64,000 nt of DNA from Luteimonas sp. 9C (GTDB taxonomy: Bacteria; Pseudomonadota; Gammaproteobacteria; Xanthomonadales; Xanthomonadaceae). The position numbers were made by a program, and so were the translations under genes. The notes under the pieces were generated by a model, which saw only the letters and a list, made by a program, of their open reading frames with translations, was not told the DNA's origin and did no database searches. The stretch lies in contig NZ_LR733313.1 of the NCBI RefSeq assembly GCF_902506295.1, positions 445,304-509,303 of the forward strand, written 5' to 3'. This document shows positions 17,737 to 27,361 of this stretch, one piece after another. Each line of letters begins with the position of its first letter. Within the stretch, counting starts at the first letter, position 1.

Positions 17737-17792
17737 CGAGCGACACGTGTCCCCTGCACAATGCGCGGGACACACACGACAGGGAATGTCCA

Positions 17793-19316
17793 ATGATCAA
17801 GCGCGCTGCTGCATGCCTGTTGCTCGCCGCTCTCGCGTCCTCGGTGCCTGCATCGGTGCCCACGCGCGCAAACGTCGAACCTGCAGCGTCCGCGATACAG
17901 GGCGAAGCCGAGCTCCATGGCCTGCGATTCGAATCGCTTCTGCACGAGGGGCTGGAACGGCAGGACGCCGGCGATGCCCTTGCCGCGAGCCAGGCGTTCA
18001 CACGCGCGATCGAACGGCCTGAGTTCGACGCGCTGGCGCCGGAGGTGCGTCATGCCATCCTGCATCAGGCCGCGGGTGTCGCGATCGACGCCGGGCAACT
18101 GCAGACCGCGCTGCGTCAGACGCAGTCGGCGCTGCGCCTGCGCCAGGACGAGGCCGACGACTGGTATCGACTCGCGGCGCTACAGACCGATCTCGGCAAC
18201 GCCAATGCGGCTGCGGACGCGCTGCGGCATCTCCTGACGTCCTGGCCCGAAATCGCCAACGACCTGCCGCAATACCTGATCGTCCACCCGATCTTCGTGA
18301 CGCGTGCGGACGACGACCTGCGTCTGGCGCTGCTCGATGCGCTGTTCGACGCGAACTGGACCGGCAACGGCATCGGCTCGGATCCTGCATGGATCGAACT
18401 TGCGTTGCTGCGACTGGAACGCCGCGACGCATCCGCCGCACGCGCCGCCATCGCCCGCGTCCATCAACCGATGGACATCATCCGCCTGCGCGCCGACCGT
18501 CGATTCGACGCCATCGTGGACCGGGATGATCCGCGATTCGATGTCGCGGCAGCCGCCGAGGCCCATCTTGACGCTGTCCGGCGTCTCACCCTTGAGCGAC
18601 CGGACCGGCTCGAACTGCGGACCACGCTCATCACCGCCTTGCTGGCGACCGGACGCGTGGATGAAGCGCTGACGACGGCGGATGACGCGCTGGCGGACCT
18701 GGAAACGTTCAGCGATCCCGAAGACGCGGTCTGGGTCCACAACCAGCGCGCCATCGCACTCCGGCGACTGGGCCGGGACGAAGACGCGATCGCCACCCTG
18801 ACCGTCGCCTCGAACCTGCACGAAGGAGGTGGTCTCAATGTCAGCCAGGTCCTCAACCTGGGGACGCTCCATACGATTCTGGGCCAGCCAGACGAAGCGC
18901 TGGCAGCCATCGAACGCGTAGGTCACGACATCACCGGCTACGGTCGGATGGTCGAGGAGAGCGTCCGGTTTCGCGCCGCCATCCAGCAGGGCGACACCGA
19001 GATGGCGGATCTCGCCTTGGCGCAATTGGCGCTGGGCCGGACCGACGCACCGCAGGTGTACCTCGAGGCGTTGCTCATGCGTGGCGATCTCGACGCCGCC
19101 GCCGCCGCGTTGGCGGGCCTGCTCGAGACGCCCGTCCACCGCCAGACATTGCTCGACTGGGCACAGACCTACCGGGTGCTGCCACCTGCGCCCGGCGAGG
19201 TGACACTGCGCCAGCACCGGGCGCGTTTTCTGGCACGAGCGGACGTGCAGGACGTGATCAGCCGCTACGGTCGCATCGAAGCGCATCCCGTCTACGCTGC
19301 CCGTGGCATCGAATGA
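17793..19316 (+). CDS. Exported TPR-repeat protein
   Basis: 507 residues. The signal peptide (KRAAACLLLAALASS) is followed by alpha-helical tandem repeats of TPR type, for example LERQDAGDALAASQAFTRAI, DDWYRLAALQTDLGNANAA, RTTLITALLATGRVDEAL and the paired helices near residues 320-420. TPR arrays mediate protein-protein contact; here the location is the periplasm or outer membrane. I cannot name a partner. The ATG follows AGGGAA. The next gene's open frame overlaps its stop, but that gene's real start is probably 87 bases on, so coupling is possible rather than certain. Confidence 0.75.
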   Translation: MIKRAAACLLLAALASSVPASVPTRANVEPAASAIQGEAELHGLRFESLLHEGLERQDAGDALAASQAFTRAIERPEFDALAPEVRHAILHQAAGVAIDAGQLQTALRQTQSALRLRQDEADDWYRLAALQTDLGNANAAADALRHLLTSWPEIANDLPQYLIVHPIFVTRADDDLRLALLDALFDANWTGNGIGSDPAWIELALLRLERRDASAARAAIARVHQPMDIIRLRADRRFDAIVDRDDPRFDVAAAAEAHLDAVRRLTLERPDRLELRTTLITALLATGRVDEALTTADDALADLETFSDPEDAVWVHNQRAIALRRLGRDEDAIATLTVASNLHEGGGLNVSQVLNLGTLHTILGQPDEALAAIERVGHDITGYGRMVEESVRFRAAIQQGDTEMADLALAQLALGRTDAPQVYLEALLMRGDLDAAAAALAGLLETPVHRQTLLDWAQTYRVLPPAPGEVTLRQHRARFLARADVQDVISRYGRIEAHPVYAARGIE

Positions 19317-19402
19317 CCGCGCGACATTGCCCCCGGGCGCGCGTGGACTATCGTGACTTCAAGCACGCGATTCCATCTGCGCTTGGCCGGATGCTCCCGG
19401 CC

Positions 19403-20224
19403 ATGCGCACCCTGTTTCGTTCCGTGGGCCTCCATCGCACTGCACTCGCCGCCGGCCTCGTTGCGGCGTCGATGCCCGCGCTCGCGGGTCATGACGACAC
19501 GACGCCGCGGCTGTCGTCCGACCAGTGCGAGATCTCGACGCCGTACAACGTGCTCGTCGACACCGGTGGCGTGTGGCTCTACCGCGACAGCGGCGTGCCG
19601 AAGGAGATCTTCTTCCACGACGGCACGCTCAGCGTGGACCGCGATGTGCAGACCGTCAGCGTTGCCGACGCCGCGCGGCTGCGCCGGCTCGAATCGGGCG
19701 CACGCGCGTTGATGCCGCAGGTCACGTCGGTTGCGCGCGAGAGCACCGGCATCGCGTTCGATGCGCTGGCCGGCGTCGTCGACGTGATGACCGGCAGCGC
19801 ACGCAAGGTGCGTCAGGTCGAGCGTTTCCGCACCGACACACTCGGCTACATCGACACCACGCTCGGTACCGGGCGTTGGGACCAGGACGTGTTCGGGGAC
19901 GGGTTCGAAGCGCGCATCGAAGCGGCCGCCGACCGCATGACCGGCAGTCTCGGCCGCAGCGTGATGTGGCAGGTCTTCACCGGCCGCGCCGGCCGCATGG
20001 ACGCGCGCGCCGAACGCATGGAAGCCGACCTCGACCGCAGGATCGAAGCGCGCAGCGCCGCGCTGGAAGCCCAGGCCGATGCGCTGTGCACGCGGGTGCG
20101 CGAACTGCAGTCGATCCAGGCCGCGCTGGAATACCGCCTCGACGGACAGCGGCTGGTGATGCTGGAGGACGCGCCGCGCAGCGACGGCGATGCTTCGGTC
20201 TCGAAGGCCCGGTCCACGCCCTGA
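19403..20224 (+). CDS. DUF2884 (YggN-like) periplasmic protein
   Basis: 273 residues with a signal peptide (HRTALAAGLVAASMPALAG) and the DUF2884 pattern. An early cysteine-containing strand (DQCEISTPYNVLVDTGGVWL) leads to a beta-rich domain (IFFHDGTLSVDR), then long helices rich in Arg/Glu/Ala (RAERMEADLDRRIEARS) and a CTRVRELQSIQ end. YggN family members are periplasmic and of unknown function. ATG 19403 gives a normal signal peptide. Upstream in-frame starts at 19313 (ATGA overlap with the TPR gene) and 19391 remain possible and would hide the signal. Confidence 0.75.
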   Translation: MRTLFRSVGLHRTALAAGLVAASMPALAGHDDTTPRLSSDQCEISTPYNVLVDTGGVWLYRDSGVPKEIFFHDGTLSVDRDVQTVSVADAARLRRLESGARALMPQVTSVARESTGIAFDALAGVVDVMTGSARKVRQVERFRTDTLGYIDTTLGTGRWDQDVFGDGFEARIEAAADRMTGSLGRSVMWQVFTGRAGRMDARAERMEADLDRRIEARSAALEAQADALCTRVRELQSIQAALEYRLDGQRLVMLEDAPRSDGDASVSKARSTP

Positions 20225-20329
20225 TCCCACTGCGCGACGCGGACTCATCCGCGCATCGCCGGCAGCCGCGTCCACAGCGTTCAGCATTCCGGTCTCGGCC
20301 CGCGCGACGCGGCGTGGGACAATGAGTGC

Positions 20330-22492
20330 ATGGGCGATTCCGACACCACCTCGCCGGCCACACCCGCGGCCGACGCGCCGCCGCGCGCGCTGAACGACGC
20401 GCTCAAGGCGGACATCCGCGCCGCGTACGCGAAGCTGCAGGCGAACACGCCGGGCTTCAGCACGCGCCGTTCGCAGAGCGCGATGATCGGTCTGGTCTCG
20501 CGTGCGCTCGCGACTTCGGGCGGCATCGGCATCGCCGAAGCGCCGACCGGTGTCGGCAAGTCGCTCGCGTATCTGACCGCGGGCGTGCCGATCGCGCTGG
20601 CGACGAAGAAGAAGCTGGTCATCAGCACCGGCACCGTGGCGCTGCAGTCGCAGCTGTTCGAACGGGACATCCCGGCATTCCTCGCCGCGACCGGCCTCGA
20701 CGCGCGCGTCGCGCTGGCCAAGGGCCGCACGCGGTATCTGTGCACGCGCAATGCCGCTGAGCTCCATGCCGAGCACAGCCAGGGCACGATGCTGCTCGAG
20801 GGCGCGGGGCCGGACGAAGGCGGCGACTACGAACGCCAGCTCTACGACCGCCCGCTCGCGCCGCATGAAGTCGATGCCGCGCGGCGCCTGCTCGAAGCGC
20901 ATGCGGACCGGCAATGGGACGGCGATCTCGACACCTCGCCCGAGCCCGTCTCGCCCGCATTGCGCACACGCATCACCACGCCTGCATCGAGCTGCGCCGG
21001 CCGCCGCTGCAGCTTCGCCCAGCAATGCCCGGTGCTGAGGGTGCGCACCACCGTGCGCGAAGCGCAGATCGTCGTGACCAACCACGCGCTGCTGCTGTCG
21101 TCTTTGGCGATGGGCGATATCGAGAACGGCCAGCCGCTGCTGGCGCCGCCCGGCGACATGCTGCTGGTGCTCGACGAAGGCCACCACGTGGCGAACGTCG
21201 CGATCGACCAGGGCGCGGCGCGCCTGCCGCTGGCCGACATGGCCAAGCGCACCAGCCGCATGCAGATCCTGATCGCCGGCAGCTATCGGCTGGTCGACAA
21301 GGAGAAGATCGGCACGCTGCTGCCCGGCGAGGCGATCGAACTCGCATCGCGCGTGTCGAAGGGGCTCAAGGCGTTCCAGCTCGACGTCGACCGCGTCTGG
21401 CAACCCGAACCCGGCGACCGCGACCCGATGTGGCGCGCACCGCTGGGTCGCCTGCCCGACGACTGGGCGGATGCGATCGAAGTCCTCGGCGAAGACACGC
21501 GCGCCCTGTTCAACTGGGTCCACGCCGCGCAGCAGGCCGTCGCGCGCAACAAGCAAGACGACCCGGCGCGCGAGAAGTTGCAGCGCAGCCTCGGCATGGC
21601 GCTGGAAATGGTCGAGCAGCAGCACGAGCTGTGGGCCGGCTGGCGCCGCGAAGACCGCGAGGGTGCGCCGCCGATGGCGCGCTGGGTCACCGCCACGCGC
21701 GACGGCGATCTCGCCCTGCACTGCTCGCCGGTCTCGGCCGCGCATGTGCTGCGCACACTGTTGTGGAAGGAGATCGACTCGGTCGTGATGACCTCGGCCA
21801 CGCTGACCGGCGGCGGCGATTTCCAGTCGTTCGCGATCGACACCGGGCTGCCGGACCACGCCGAGACGGCCTCGCTGCCGTCGCCGTTCGACCTGCCGAA
21901 CCAGGCGCAGCTGGTGGTACCGCAATTCCCGGTGGCGCCCGACGATCGCGAAGGGCACCCGAAGGCCGTCGCCGAGTGGCTGGCGCGCGAACTCGACTGG
22001 AAGAAGGGCAGCATGGTGCTCTTCACCTCGCGCTGGAAGATGGAGAAGGTCGCCGAACTGATGCCGGCCTCGCGCCGCGGTGCGATCCAGGTGCAGAGCA
22101 GCGGCAACAAGTCGCAGGTCGTCGCCGCCCATCTCGAACGCGTCGCCGCCGGCAAGGGCTCGGTGCTGTTCGGCCTCAACTCGTTCGGCGAAGGTCTCGA
22201 CCTGCCGGGTGAGGCCTGCACGACCGTCGTCATCACCCAGGTGCCGTTCGCGGTGCCCACCGATCCGCAGACCGCCACGCTCGGCGAGTGGCTCGAAGCG
22301 CGCGGGCAGAATCCGTTCAACCTGATCGCGATTCCGCATGCGTTGCGCACGCTGACCCAGTTCGCCGGTCGCCTGATCCGCACCTCGACCGATACCGGCC
22401 GCGTGGTGATCCTCGACTCGCGCCTGCTCAACCGCCGCTACGGCAAACGCATTCTCGATGCGCTGCCGCCGTTCAAGCGTGTGATCGGCTGA
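20330..22492 (+). CDS. dinG: ATP-dependent DNA helicase DinG
   Basis: A 720-residue superfamily 2 XPD-like 5'-3' helicase. It has Walker A (EAPTGVGKSLAY, about residues 70-81), motif Ia (STGTVALQSQ), a four-cysteine Fe-S cluster region (YLCTRN, then SCAGRRC...QQCP), the DEAH-like Walker B DEGHH, motif III (MTSATLTGGG), and C-terminal motifs V and VI (FGEGLDLPG and QFAGRLIR). DinG unwinds D-loops, R-loops and G-quadruplexes during repair and replication. A GACAAT hexamer lies exactly 6 nt before the ATG, suggesting a leaderless mRNA. I saw no LexA-type box. It is convergent with dinB across a REP-like element. Confidence 0.93.
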   Translation: MGDSDTTSPATPAADAPPRALNDALKADIRAAYAKLQANTPGFSTRRSQSAMIGLVSRALATSGGIGIAEAPTGVGKSLAYLTAGVPIALATKKKLVISTGTVALQSQLFERDIPAFLAATGLDARVALAKGRTRYLCTRNAAELHAEHSQGTMLLEGAGPDEGGDYERQLYDRPLAPHEVDAARRLLEAHADRQWDGDLDTSPEPVSPALRTRITTPASSCAGRRCSFAQQCPVLRVRTTVREAQIVVTNHALLLSSLAMGDIENGQPLLAPPGDMLLVLDEGHHVANVAIDQGAARLPLADMAKRTSRMQILIAGSYRLVDKEKIGTLLPGEAIELASRVSKGLKAFQLDVDRVWQPEPGDRDPMWRAPLGRLPDDWADAIEVLGEDTRALFNWVHAAQQAVARNKQDDPAREKLQRSLGMALEMVEQQHELWAGWRREDREGAPPMARWVTATRDGDLALHCSPVSAAHVLRTLLWKEIDSVVMTSATLTGGGDFQSFAIDTGLPDHAETASLPSPFDLPNQAQLVVPQFPVAPDDREGHPKAVAEWLARELDWKKGSMVLFTSRWKMEKVAELMPASRRGAIQVQSSGNKSQVVAAHLERVAAGKGSVLFGLNSFGEGLDLPGEACTTVVITQVPFAVPTDPQTATLGEWLEARGQNPFNLIAIPHALRTLTQFAGRLIRTSTDTGRVVILDSRLLNRRYGKRILDALPPFKRVIG

Positions 22493-22652
22493 CGTAGCTA
22501 AAGGCGTCGCAGAAGAGGTCAGTGCGTCGACGTTTGCATGGCAGCGCGCGGGACCCGCCTTTGGTGCCACCTCTCCCTCCGGGAGAGGTCGACGCGCAAA
22601 GCGCGTCGGGTGAGGGCCAGGTGTTACGACGAACTCCCAGCCAACTCCCCAC
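22493..22652. repeat. REP-like double-hairpin element between dinG and dinB
   Basis: Between the two convergent stops, 22569-22589 forms one hairpin (CCTCTCCC/GGGAGAGG) and 22590-22608 a second (CGACGCGC AAA GCGCGTCG). They are enclosed by CACC...GGTGAGGG flanks to about 22625. The same two-hairpin architecture recurs at 27509-27550. No gene is seen in the spacer. Confidence 0.65.
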
Positions 22653-23717
22653 TCACCCCTCGAACAACCCCGCCTGCACCGGCAGCTCATCCGGCTCGCG
22701 AAACCCGCCGATCCCCACACCGACCAGTCGATACCGCGTCGACGCCGGCAGCTCCACGCGCTCGCGCAACGCCAGCGCGATCCGCGTCAGTTCCGCCTGC
22801 GACGCGGGCGGCGCATCCGGCGTAAAGCTGCGCGTGAGGATGCGGAACTGCGAAGTCTTGAGCTTCAGCACCACGGTGCGGCCGACACGCGCGGTCTTGC
22901 GCGTCGCCGCCCACGTCTTCTCCGCGAGCCGTTCGATCATCGGCGCCAGCGCCTCGAGCGGCAGATCGGTTTCGAACGTGTCTTCCGACGAGATCGACTG
23001 CACCGGCTGGTCCGGTTCCACCGGCCGGTCGTCGATGCCGAGCGCGCGCTGGTGCAGACGCGCGCCGAACGTGCCGAAACGCCGTTCCAGCGTCTCGCGC
23101 GACAGGCCGCGCAGATCGCCGACCGTGGCGACGCCAAGTTCGGCCAGCTTCTTCTCCATGACCTTGCCCACGCCGGGAATCAGACCGACCTTGAGCGGCA
23201 GCAGGAACGCGTCGATCTGCGACGGCTTCACCACGTACAGCCCATCGGGCTTGTTCCAGTCCGAGGCGATCTTGGCGATGAACTTGTTCGGCGCCACGCC
23301 GGCCGAAGCAGTCAGCTGCGTCGCTTCGCGGATCTGCGCGCGGATCGCCTGCGCGGTCGCCGTCGCACTGGGCGAGGGAATCTTCGGATCGGTGACGTCG
23401 AGGTAGGCCTCGTCCAGCGACAGCGGCTGCACCAGATCGGTGTGCGCGTGGAAGATCTCGCGCACCTGCCGCGATACCGCCTTGTAACGGGCGAAATCCG
23501 GCGGCACGAAGACCGCATCCGGACACAGGCGCTCGGCGGTCACGGCCGGCATCGCCGAGCGCACGCCGAACGGCCGGGCCTCATACGAGGCCGCACAGAC
23601 CACCGAACGCGCGCCGCGCCAGGCCACGATCACCGGTCGCCCGCGCAGCGACGGATCGTCGCGCTGCTCGACCGAAGCGTAGAACGCGTCCATGTCGATG
23701 TGGAGGATCTTGCGCAC
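22653..23717 (-). CDS. dinB: DNA polymerase IV (Y-family translesion polymerase)
   Basis: 354 residues, full length for DinB. The first metal-site strand is HIDMDAFYASVEQ (Asp8), the catalytic loop is SLDEAYLDV and the thumb HhH motif is IPGVGKVMEKKL. The little-finger domain ends with a beta-clamp-binding peptide near QAGLFEG, a good QxxLF match at the C-terminus. It performs error-prone synthesis across N2-dG adducts and related lesions. The start is GTG at 23715-23717. A GATAAT hexamer lies exactly 6 nt before it, so the message is probably leaderless. An open frame on the other strand is a shadow. Confidence 0.93.
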   Translation of the reverse strand: MRKILHIDMDAFYASVEQRDDPSLRGRPVIVAWRGARSVVCAASYEARPFGVRSAMPAVTAERLCPDAVFVPPDFARYKAVSRQVREIFHAHTDLVQPLSLDEAYLDVTDPKIPSPSATATAQAIRAQIREATQLTASAGVAPNKFIAKIASDWNKPDGLYVVKPSQIDAFLLPLKVGLIPGVGKVMEKKLAELGVATVGDLRGLSRETLERRFGTFGARLHQRALGIDDRPVEPDQPVQSISSEDTFETDLPLEALAPMIERLAEKTWAATRKTARVGRTVVLKLKTSQFRILTRSFTPDAPPASQAELTRIALALRERVELPASTRYRLVGVGIGGFREPDELPVQAGLFEG

Positions 23718-23840
23718 GGCTGCATTATCGTCGCTTCGGTCGCAGTGACTGCGCCCGATCCGACGATGCCTGCAAGCGAATCGATCCGTCGCTCACGATC
23801 GCGGCCGCAGGCTGTGCGCTCGCATCGATGGACCAGCGTC

Positions 23841-24020
23841 ATGTGCGGCGGTGACACATCGCCCTGCACCGACAAGCAGACGCGACAGGCTGAACGCGTG
23901 GCAGCGTCGGAGCGCGACAAGGGCCGGTCGAAGCAAGACGCCGAGCGGATCGCCTGGGCCGCGGTCAACAAGCAGGACGACGGCGGCACGCAGTCCGGTT
24001 CGGGTCGCAAGGGCAGCTGA
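23841..24020 (+). CDS. Small conserved charged protein (often labelled plasmid-stabilisation-like)
   Basis: A 59-residue protein with the pattern TDKQTRQAERVA...GRSKQDAERIAWAAVNKQDDGG...GSGR. From memory this matches a widespread small bacterial protein family with the KQ.R.AEHI...A...AWATVNK motif that databases tend to label plasmid stabilisation protein without functional proof. It is hydrophilic and helical and probably cytosolic. ATG 23841 has only a weak GGA upstream. It stops 6 bases before the convergent acetyltransferase gene. It is too short for standard gene finders to be sure of, but codon bias and family resemblance support it. Confidence 0.65.
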   Translation: MCGGDTSPCTDKQTRQAERVAASERDKGRSKQDAERIAWAAVNKQDDGGTQSGSGRKGS

Positions 24021-24026
24021 CGCGAT

Positions 24027-26729
24027 TCAGGCGTCGTGGCCCTCGACGGGCAGGCGCACGATCGCGACCGTGGCGTCATCGGGATCGGCGGTCACCGAGA
24101 ACCCCAACTGACGGCACATCGCCAGCATCGTGGTGTTCTCGCGCAGCACCTGGCCTTCGACGACGCGCAGCCCCTGCCAGCAGGCGTACTCGATCATGAT
24201 CCCCATCAGCCGCCAGCCCAGGCCGGCCCCCTTGAGGTCGGAGCGCACCATGATCCCGTACTCGCCGGTGTCGTAGTTCGCATCGGCGAGCAGACGCACC
24301 GCGCCCAGCATCTCGCCGGTGTAGGGGTCGATCGCCGCCAGCGCGATCGAGCGCGCGTAGTCGAGCTGGGTCAATCGCGCGATGAACTCGTGGCTGAAAT
24401 GCCGCACCGCGCTGAAGAAGCGCAACCGCAGGTCCTCGGTGCTGACCTGTTCGAAGAACCGCCGGAACATCGCCTCGTCTTCCGGGCGTACCGGCCGCAC
24501 GAAGGCCGTGTTTCCGTTCGACAGTGTGATCGTGCGTTCCCACTCCACCGGATACGGAAAAATCGCGAAGCGCGGATGACCGCGGCCCTTGTGCAGCCGT
24601 TTGACCGGCGCGAGCGCGATGCGCGCATCGACCGCGATCACCCCATCGCGATCGGCGAGCAGCGGATTGATGTCGAGTTCCTGCAGTTCAGGAATATCGG
24701 CTGCCATCTGCGCGAGCTTGACCAGGACCAGCGCCACCGCGCGTTCGTCGGCCGCCGGCACATCGCGGTACGCCTTGAGAATGCGCGACGCGCGGGTGCG
24801 CCCGATCAGCTCATGCGCAAGGCGCAGGTCCAGCGGCGGCAGCATCAGGGCCTTGTCGTCGATCACATCGACCGCCGTGCCGCCGCGGCCGAACACGATC
24901 ACCGGACCGAAGGTGGGGTCGTCGGCAATGCCGACGATGAGCTCACGCGCCTTGGGCCGCAGGGCCATTGCGTGCACGGTGACCCCGTCGATCCGCACAG
25001 GAGGTTGCAGGGTGTGTGCGCGCTGCAGGATGTCCTCGGCCGCCAGGCGGACGGCCTCCGGCGTCGTCAGGTTCAGTCGGACGCCGTCGACATCCGACTT
25101 GTGCGCAATGTCGGCGGTATCGAGCTTGACCGCGACGGCGCCCACGCGCGCGAGCAGCGTCTGTGCGGCCGTGACCGCGGCGTCCGCATCGCGCGCGCGC
25201 AATACCTCGGCCACTGGAATGCCATAGGCGCCGAGCAGGCGCGCGGCCGCCTCCGGATCGAGCAGGCGTTGCGACGACGCCAGGGCGGCATCGACCACGG
25301 CGCGTGCCGCCGGCAGATCCACGACGAAGTCGTCCGGCAGGCTCGGCGGCGTCTCCATCAGCGCCCGCTGCGCTTCGTGATGTCGAGCCAGATACATGAA
25401 GCCGCGCACGGCATCGGCCTCGCTGTCGTAGACGGGGATGCCGGCGTCCCCCAAGGTTCTGCGGGCGCCGGGCTGATCGCCGTGCCACACCGCCAGGACC
25501 GGCTTGCGCGTGCCGGTGCGCGGGCGGGCCTGCACCGTGCGCACGACGGCCTCCGCCACATCGTCGGGATCCGACAACACGGTCGGCACCTGCATCACCA
25601 GCACCGCGTCGGTATCGCGGTCGTCGAGCAATGCGTCCAGTGTCGCGGCATACCGCTCGCCATCGGCGTCGCCGAGCATGTCCACCGCATTGCGGCGTGA
25701 CCAGCTGGCCGGCAGAACGGCGTCCAGCGTCTCCAGCGTCGTATCCGACAAGGAGGCGCGCGTGCCGCCGAGATCGACCAGCCGGTCGAGCGCGAGCATG
25801 CCCACGCCGACGCCGTTGGTCATCACCGCGAGCCGGTTGCCCGACAGACTGCCCAGGTGCGACAGCGTCTCGGCCGCGGCGAACAGTTCGTCGAGCGCAT
25901 GGACGCGCAACAGCCCGGCACGCCGGAAGGCCGCGTCGTAGACCGCGTCCGGCGCGGCGAGCGCTGCGGCGTGGGTGATCGCCGCGGTCTCCCGCCGTGC
26001 GTGTCGACCGGGCTTGACCACCACGACCGGCTTGGCGCGGGCCGCCGCCCGGGCCGCGGAGAGGAACTTGCGCGCATCCCGCACCCGTTCGACGTACAGC
26101 AGGATGGCGCGGGTGTGCCGGTCGGTCGCGAAGTAATCGAGCAGATCGGCAAAATCGACGTCGAGCGCGTCGCCGAGCGAGGCGACGGCGGAGAACCCGA
26201 TCCCACGAGGCCGGCTCCATTCGAGAATACCGGCAGCGACGGCGCCGGATTGTGAGATCAGGGCAAGATCGCCGGCGATCGGCGCATGGGCCGCGAAACT
26301 GGCGAACAGACCCGCATGCGGGGCGATCACGCCGAGACAGTTCGGCCCCACGATGCGCAGCCCGCGCGCGCGCGCAACGTCTGACAGCGCCGCATTGTGC
26401 GAGCCGGCGCCGTCGCCCATGTCACGCGTCAGCACGATCGCGGCTTTCGCGCCAGCCCGGGCGGCGGCCTCTGCGGTGCCGACGACGTCGGCAGGGGGCA
26501 CCGCAATCACCACGAGTTCCGGGACGAACGGCAACGCCTCGAGCGTGGGCGACGCTTCGAGGCCATCGATCGCCGCATACCGCGCGTTGACCAGGCCGAT
26601 GGGGCCCCCGAATCCGCCGGCGCGCAGCTGCTGCAGGACCAGCCGACCCAGCGAACGTGAGCGCGGACTGGCACCGACGACCGCCACCGACGCAGGATGG
26701 AACACGGACTGCAGTGCGTAGGTGCTCAT
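24027..26729 (-). CDS. Pat-like bifunctional acyl-CoA synthetase (ADP-forming)-like/GNAT protein lysine acetyltransferase
   Basis: 900 residues with the YfiQ/PatZ layout. A CoA-binding Rossmann domain (SVFHPASVAVVGASPRS at residue 10 onward, with PNCLGVI) comes first. A succinyl-CoA-ligase-like flavodoxin domain follows (ISQSGAVAAG, then VVVKPGRH). Next is an ATP-grasp domain (GIPVAEVL, HKSDVDGV, FGRGGTAVDV, ELDINPLLADRDG). The C-terminal GNAT domain from about residue 730 has the acetyl-CoA loop DLKGAGLGWRLM. Such proteins acetylate acetyl-CoA synthetase and other lysines, linking carbon status to enzyme activity. ATG 26729 starts at the conserved MSTYALQS; 30 upstream residues of open frame are unlikely. 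Confidence 0.88.
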   Translation of the reverse strand: MSTYALQSVFHPASVAVVGASPRSRSLGRLVLQQLRAGGFGGPIGLVNARYAAIDGLEASPTLEALPFVPELVVIAVPPADVVGTAEAAARAGAKAAIVLTRDMGDGAGSHNAALSDVARARGLRIVGPNCLGVIAPHAGLFASFAAHAPIAGDLALISQSGAVAAGILEWSRPRGIGFSAVASLGDALDVDFADLLDYFATDRHTRAILLYVERVRDARKFLSAARAAARAKPVVVVKPGRHARRETAAITHAAALAAPDAVYDAAFRRAGLLRVHALDELFAAAETLSHLGSLSGNRLAVMTNGVGVGMLALDRLVDLGGTRASLSDTTLETLDAVLPASWSRRNAVDMLGDADGERYAATLDALLDDRDTDAVLVMQVPTVLSDPDDVAEAVVRTVQARPRTGTRKPVLAVWHGDQPGARRTLGDAGIPVYDSEADAVRGFMYLARHHEAQRALMETPPSLPDDFVVDLPAARAVVDAALASSQRLLDPEAAARLLGAYGIPVAEVLRARDADAAVTAAQTLLARVGAVAVKLDTADIAHKSDVDGVRLNLTTPEAVRLAAEDILQRAHTLQPPVRIDGVTVHAMALRPKARELIVGIADDPTFGPVIVFGRGGTAVDVIDDKALMLPPLDLRLAHELIGRTRASRILKAYRDVPAADERAVALVLVKLAQMAADIPELQELDINPLLADRDGVIAVDARIALAPVKRLHKGRGHPRFAIFPYPVEWERTITLSNGNTAFVRPVRPEDEAMFRRFFEQVSTEDLRLRFFSAVRHFSHEFIARLTQLDYARSIALAAIDPYTGEMLGAVRLLADANYDTGEYGIMVRSDLKGAGLGWRLMGIMIEYACWQGLRVVEGQVLRENTTMLAMCRQLGFSVTADPDDATVAIVRLPVEGHDA

Positions 26730-27083
26730 CGCGGCATGCGCCGTCTTCGGAACGAGGGCAGACGATACACGACGCCCATATCGGAACGCCGCATCCCGGG
26801 GTGATGCGGCGCACCGCATGTCGGCACGTCCAGAGCGGCGTTCACCGCGCCGGCCCGCGCGGGTCTTGGTCCATCAACCCTGCTGTATCGCTGTTCCGAG
26901 GGCTTGAGGCGCCTCGCATACGGTCTCCCAGACCTCGCGACGGATGCCGACACTGCGGAATCCGATCGGATGTCGACGATGAGTTCGCGCTTCAGCAGCT
27001 TGCAGCGTGAGCCGGGATCTACAGGCGATCATCAATGCTGGGAACGCCGCTGCTAGGCACAAAGCAGTCTCGCGCCGCGGGTT

Positions 27084-27314
27084 TCAACAAATCTTCAATG
27101 CGCTCGGATACTCGCGAGCACGGCGGCCCGGCAGACCCAACTTTCGCATCAGGAACATCGTGTCCAGAGCGGGGGGATTCCAGGCGTTCCCCAGCAAACC
27201 CGGACCAAGCTGAGCCCAGAAGTCCTGAAACACTCCCCATATTCCCGGCGCCTTCCCCACGCGCGCCCGGTTGACTGTGTTACCGAGTTTCAGCCGAGAC
27301 TTTCTCTCAGCCAT
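27084..27314 (-). CDS. Candidate 76-residue protein or gene remnant, no recognised family
   Basis: The frame begins MAERKSRLKLGN and contains GIWGVFQDFWAQLGPGLLG and NPPALDTMFLMRKLGLP. This reads like genuine protein rather than the Arg/Pro-rich shadows elsewhere, yet I recognise no family. An AGGGA stretch abuts the ATG, too close to be an ideal ribosome site; a GGGGA lies 12 nt away. Base composition differs from the rest of the window. It may be a small foreign gene or the 3' part of a decayed longer one. Confidence 0.28.
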   Translation of the reverse strand: MAERKSRLKLGNTVNRARVGKAPGIWGVFQDFWAQLGPGLLGNAWNPPALDTMFLMRKLGLPGRRAREYPSALKIC

Positions 27315-27361
27315 TCCCTCGAGTTTCCCCGGTCGATTGCTTTGGCAAATCCGGCGCAAAG

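Noticed and set aside
19292..22720. Very long minus-strand open frame (1142 codons) opposite dinG and the DUF2884 gene
   Set aside because: It is the antisense shadow of genes with strong family matches. Its translation is Arg/Gln/Ala/His-rich with no domain, which is typical of high third-position GC.
20225..23760. LexA (SOS) boxes upstream of dinG or dinB
   Set aside because: I looked for a palindromic LexA-type site next to the -10 boxes and found none convincing.
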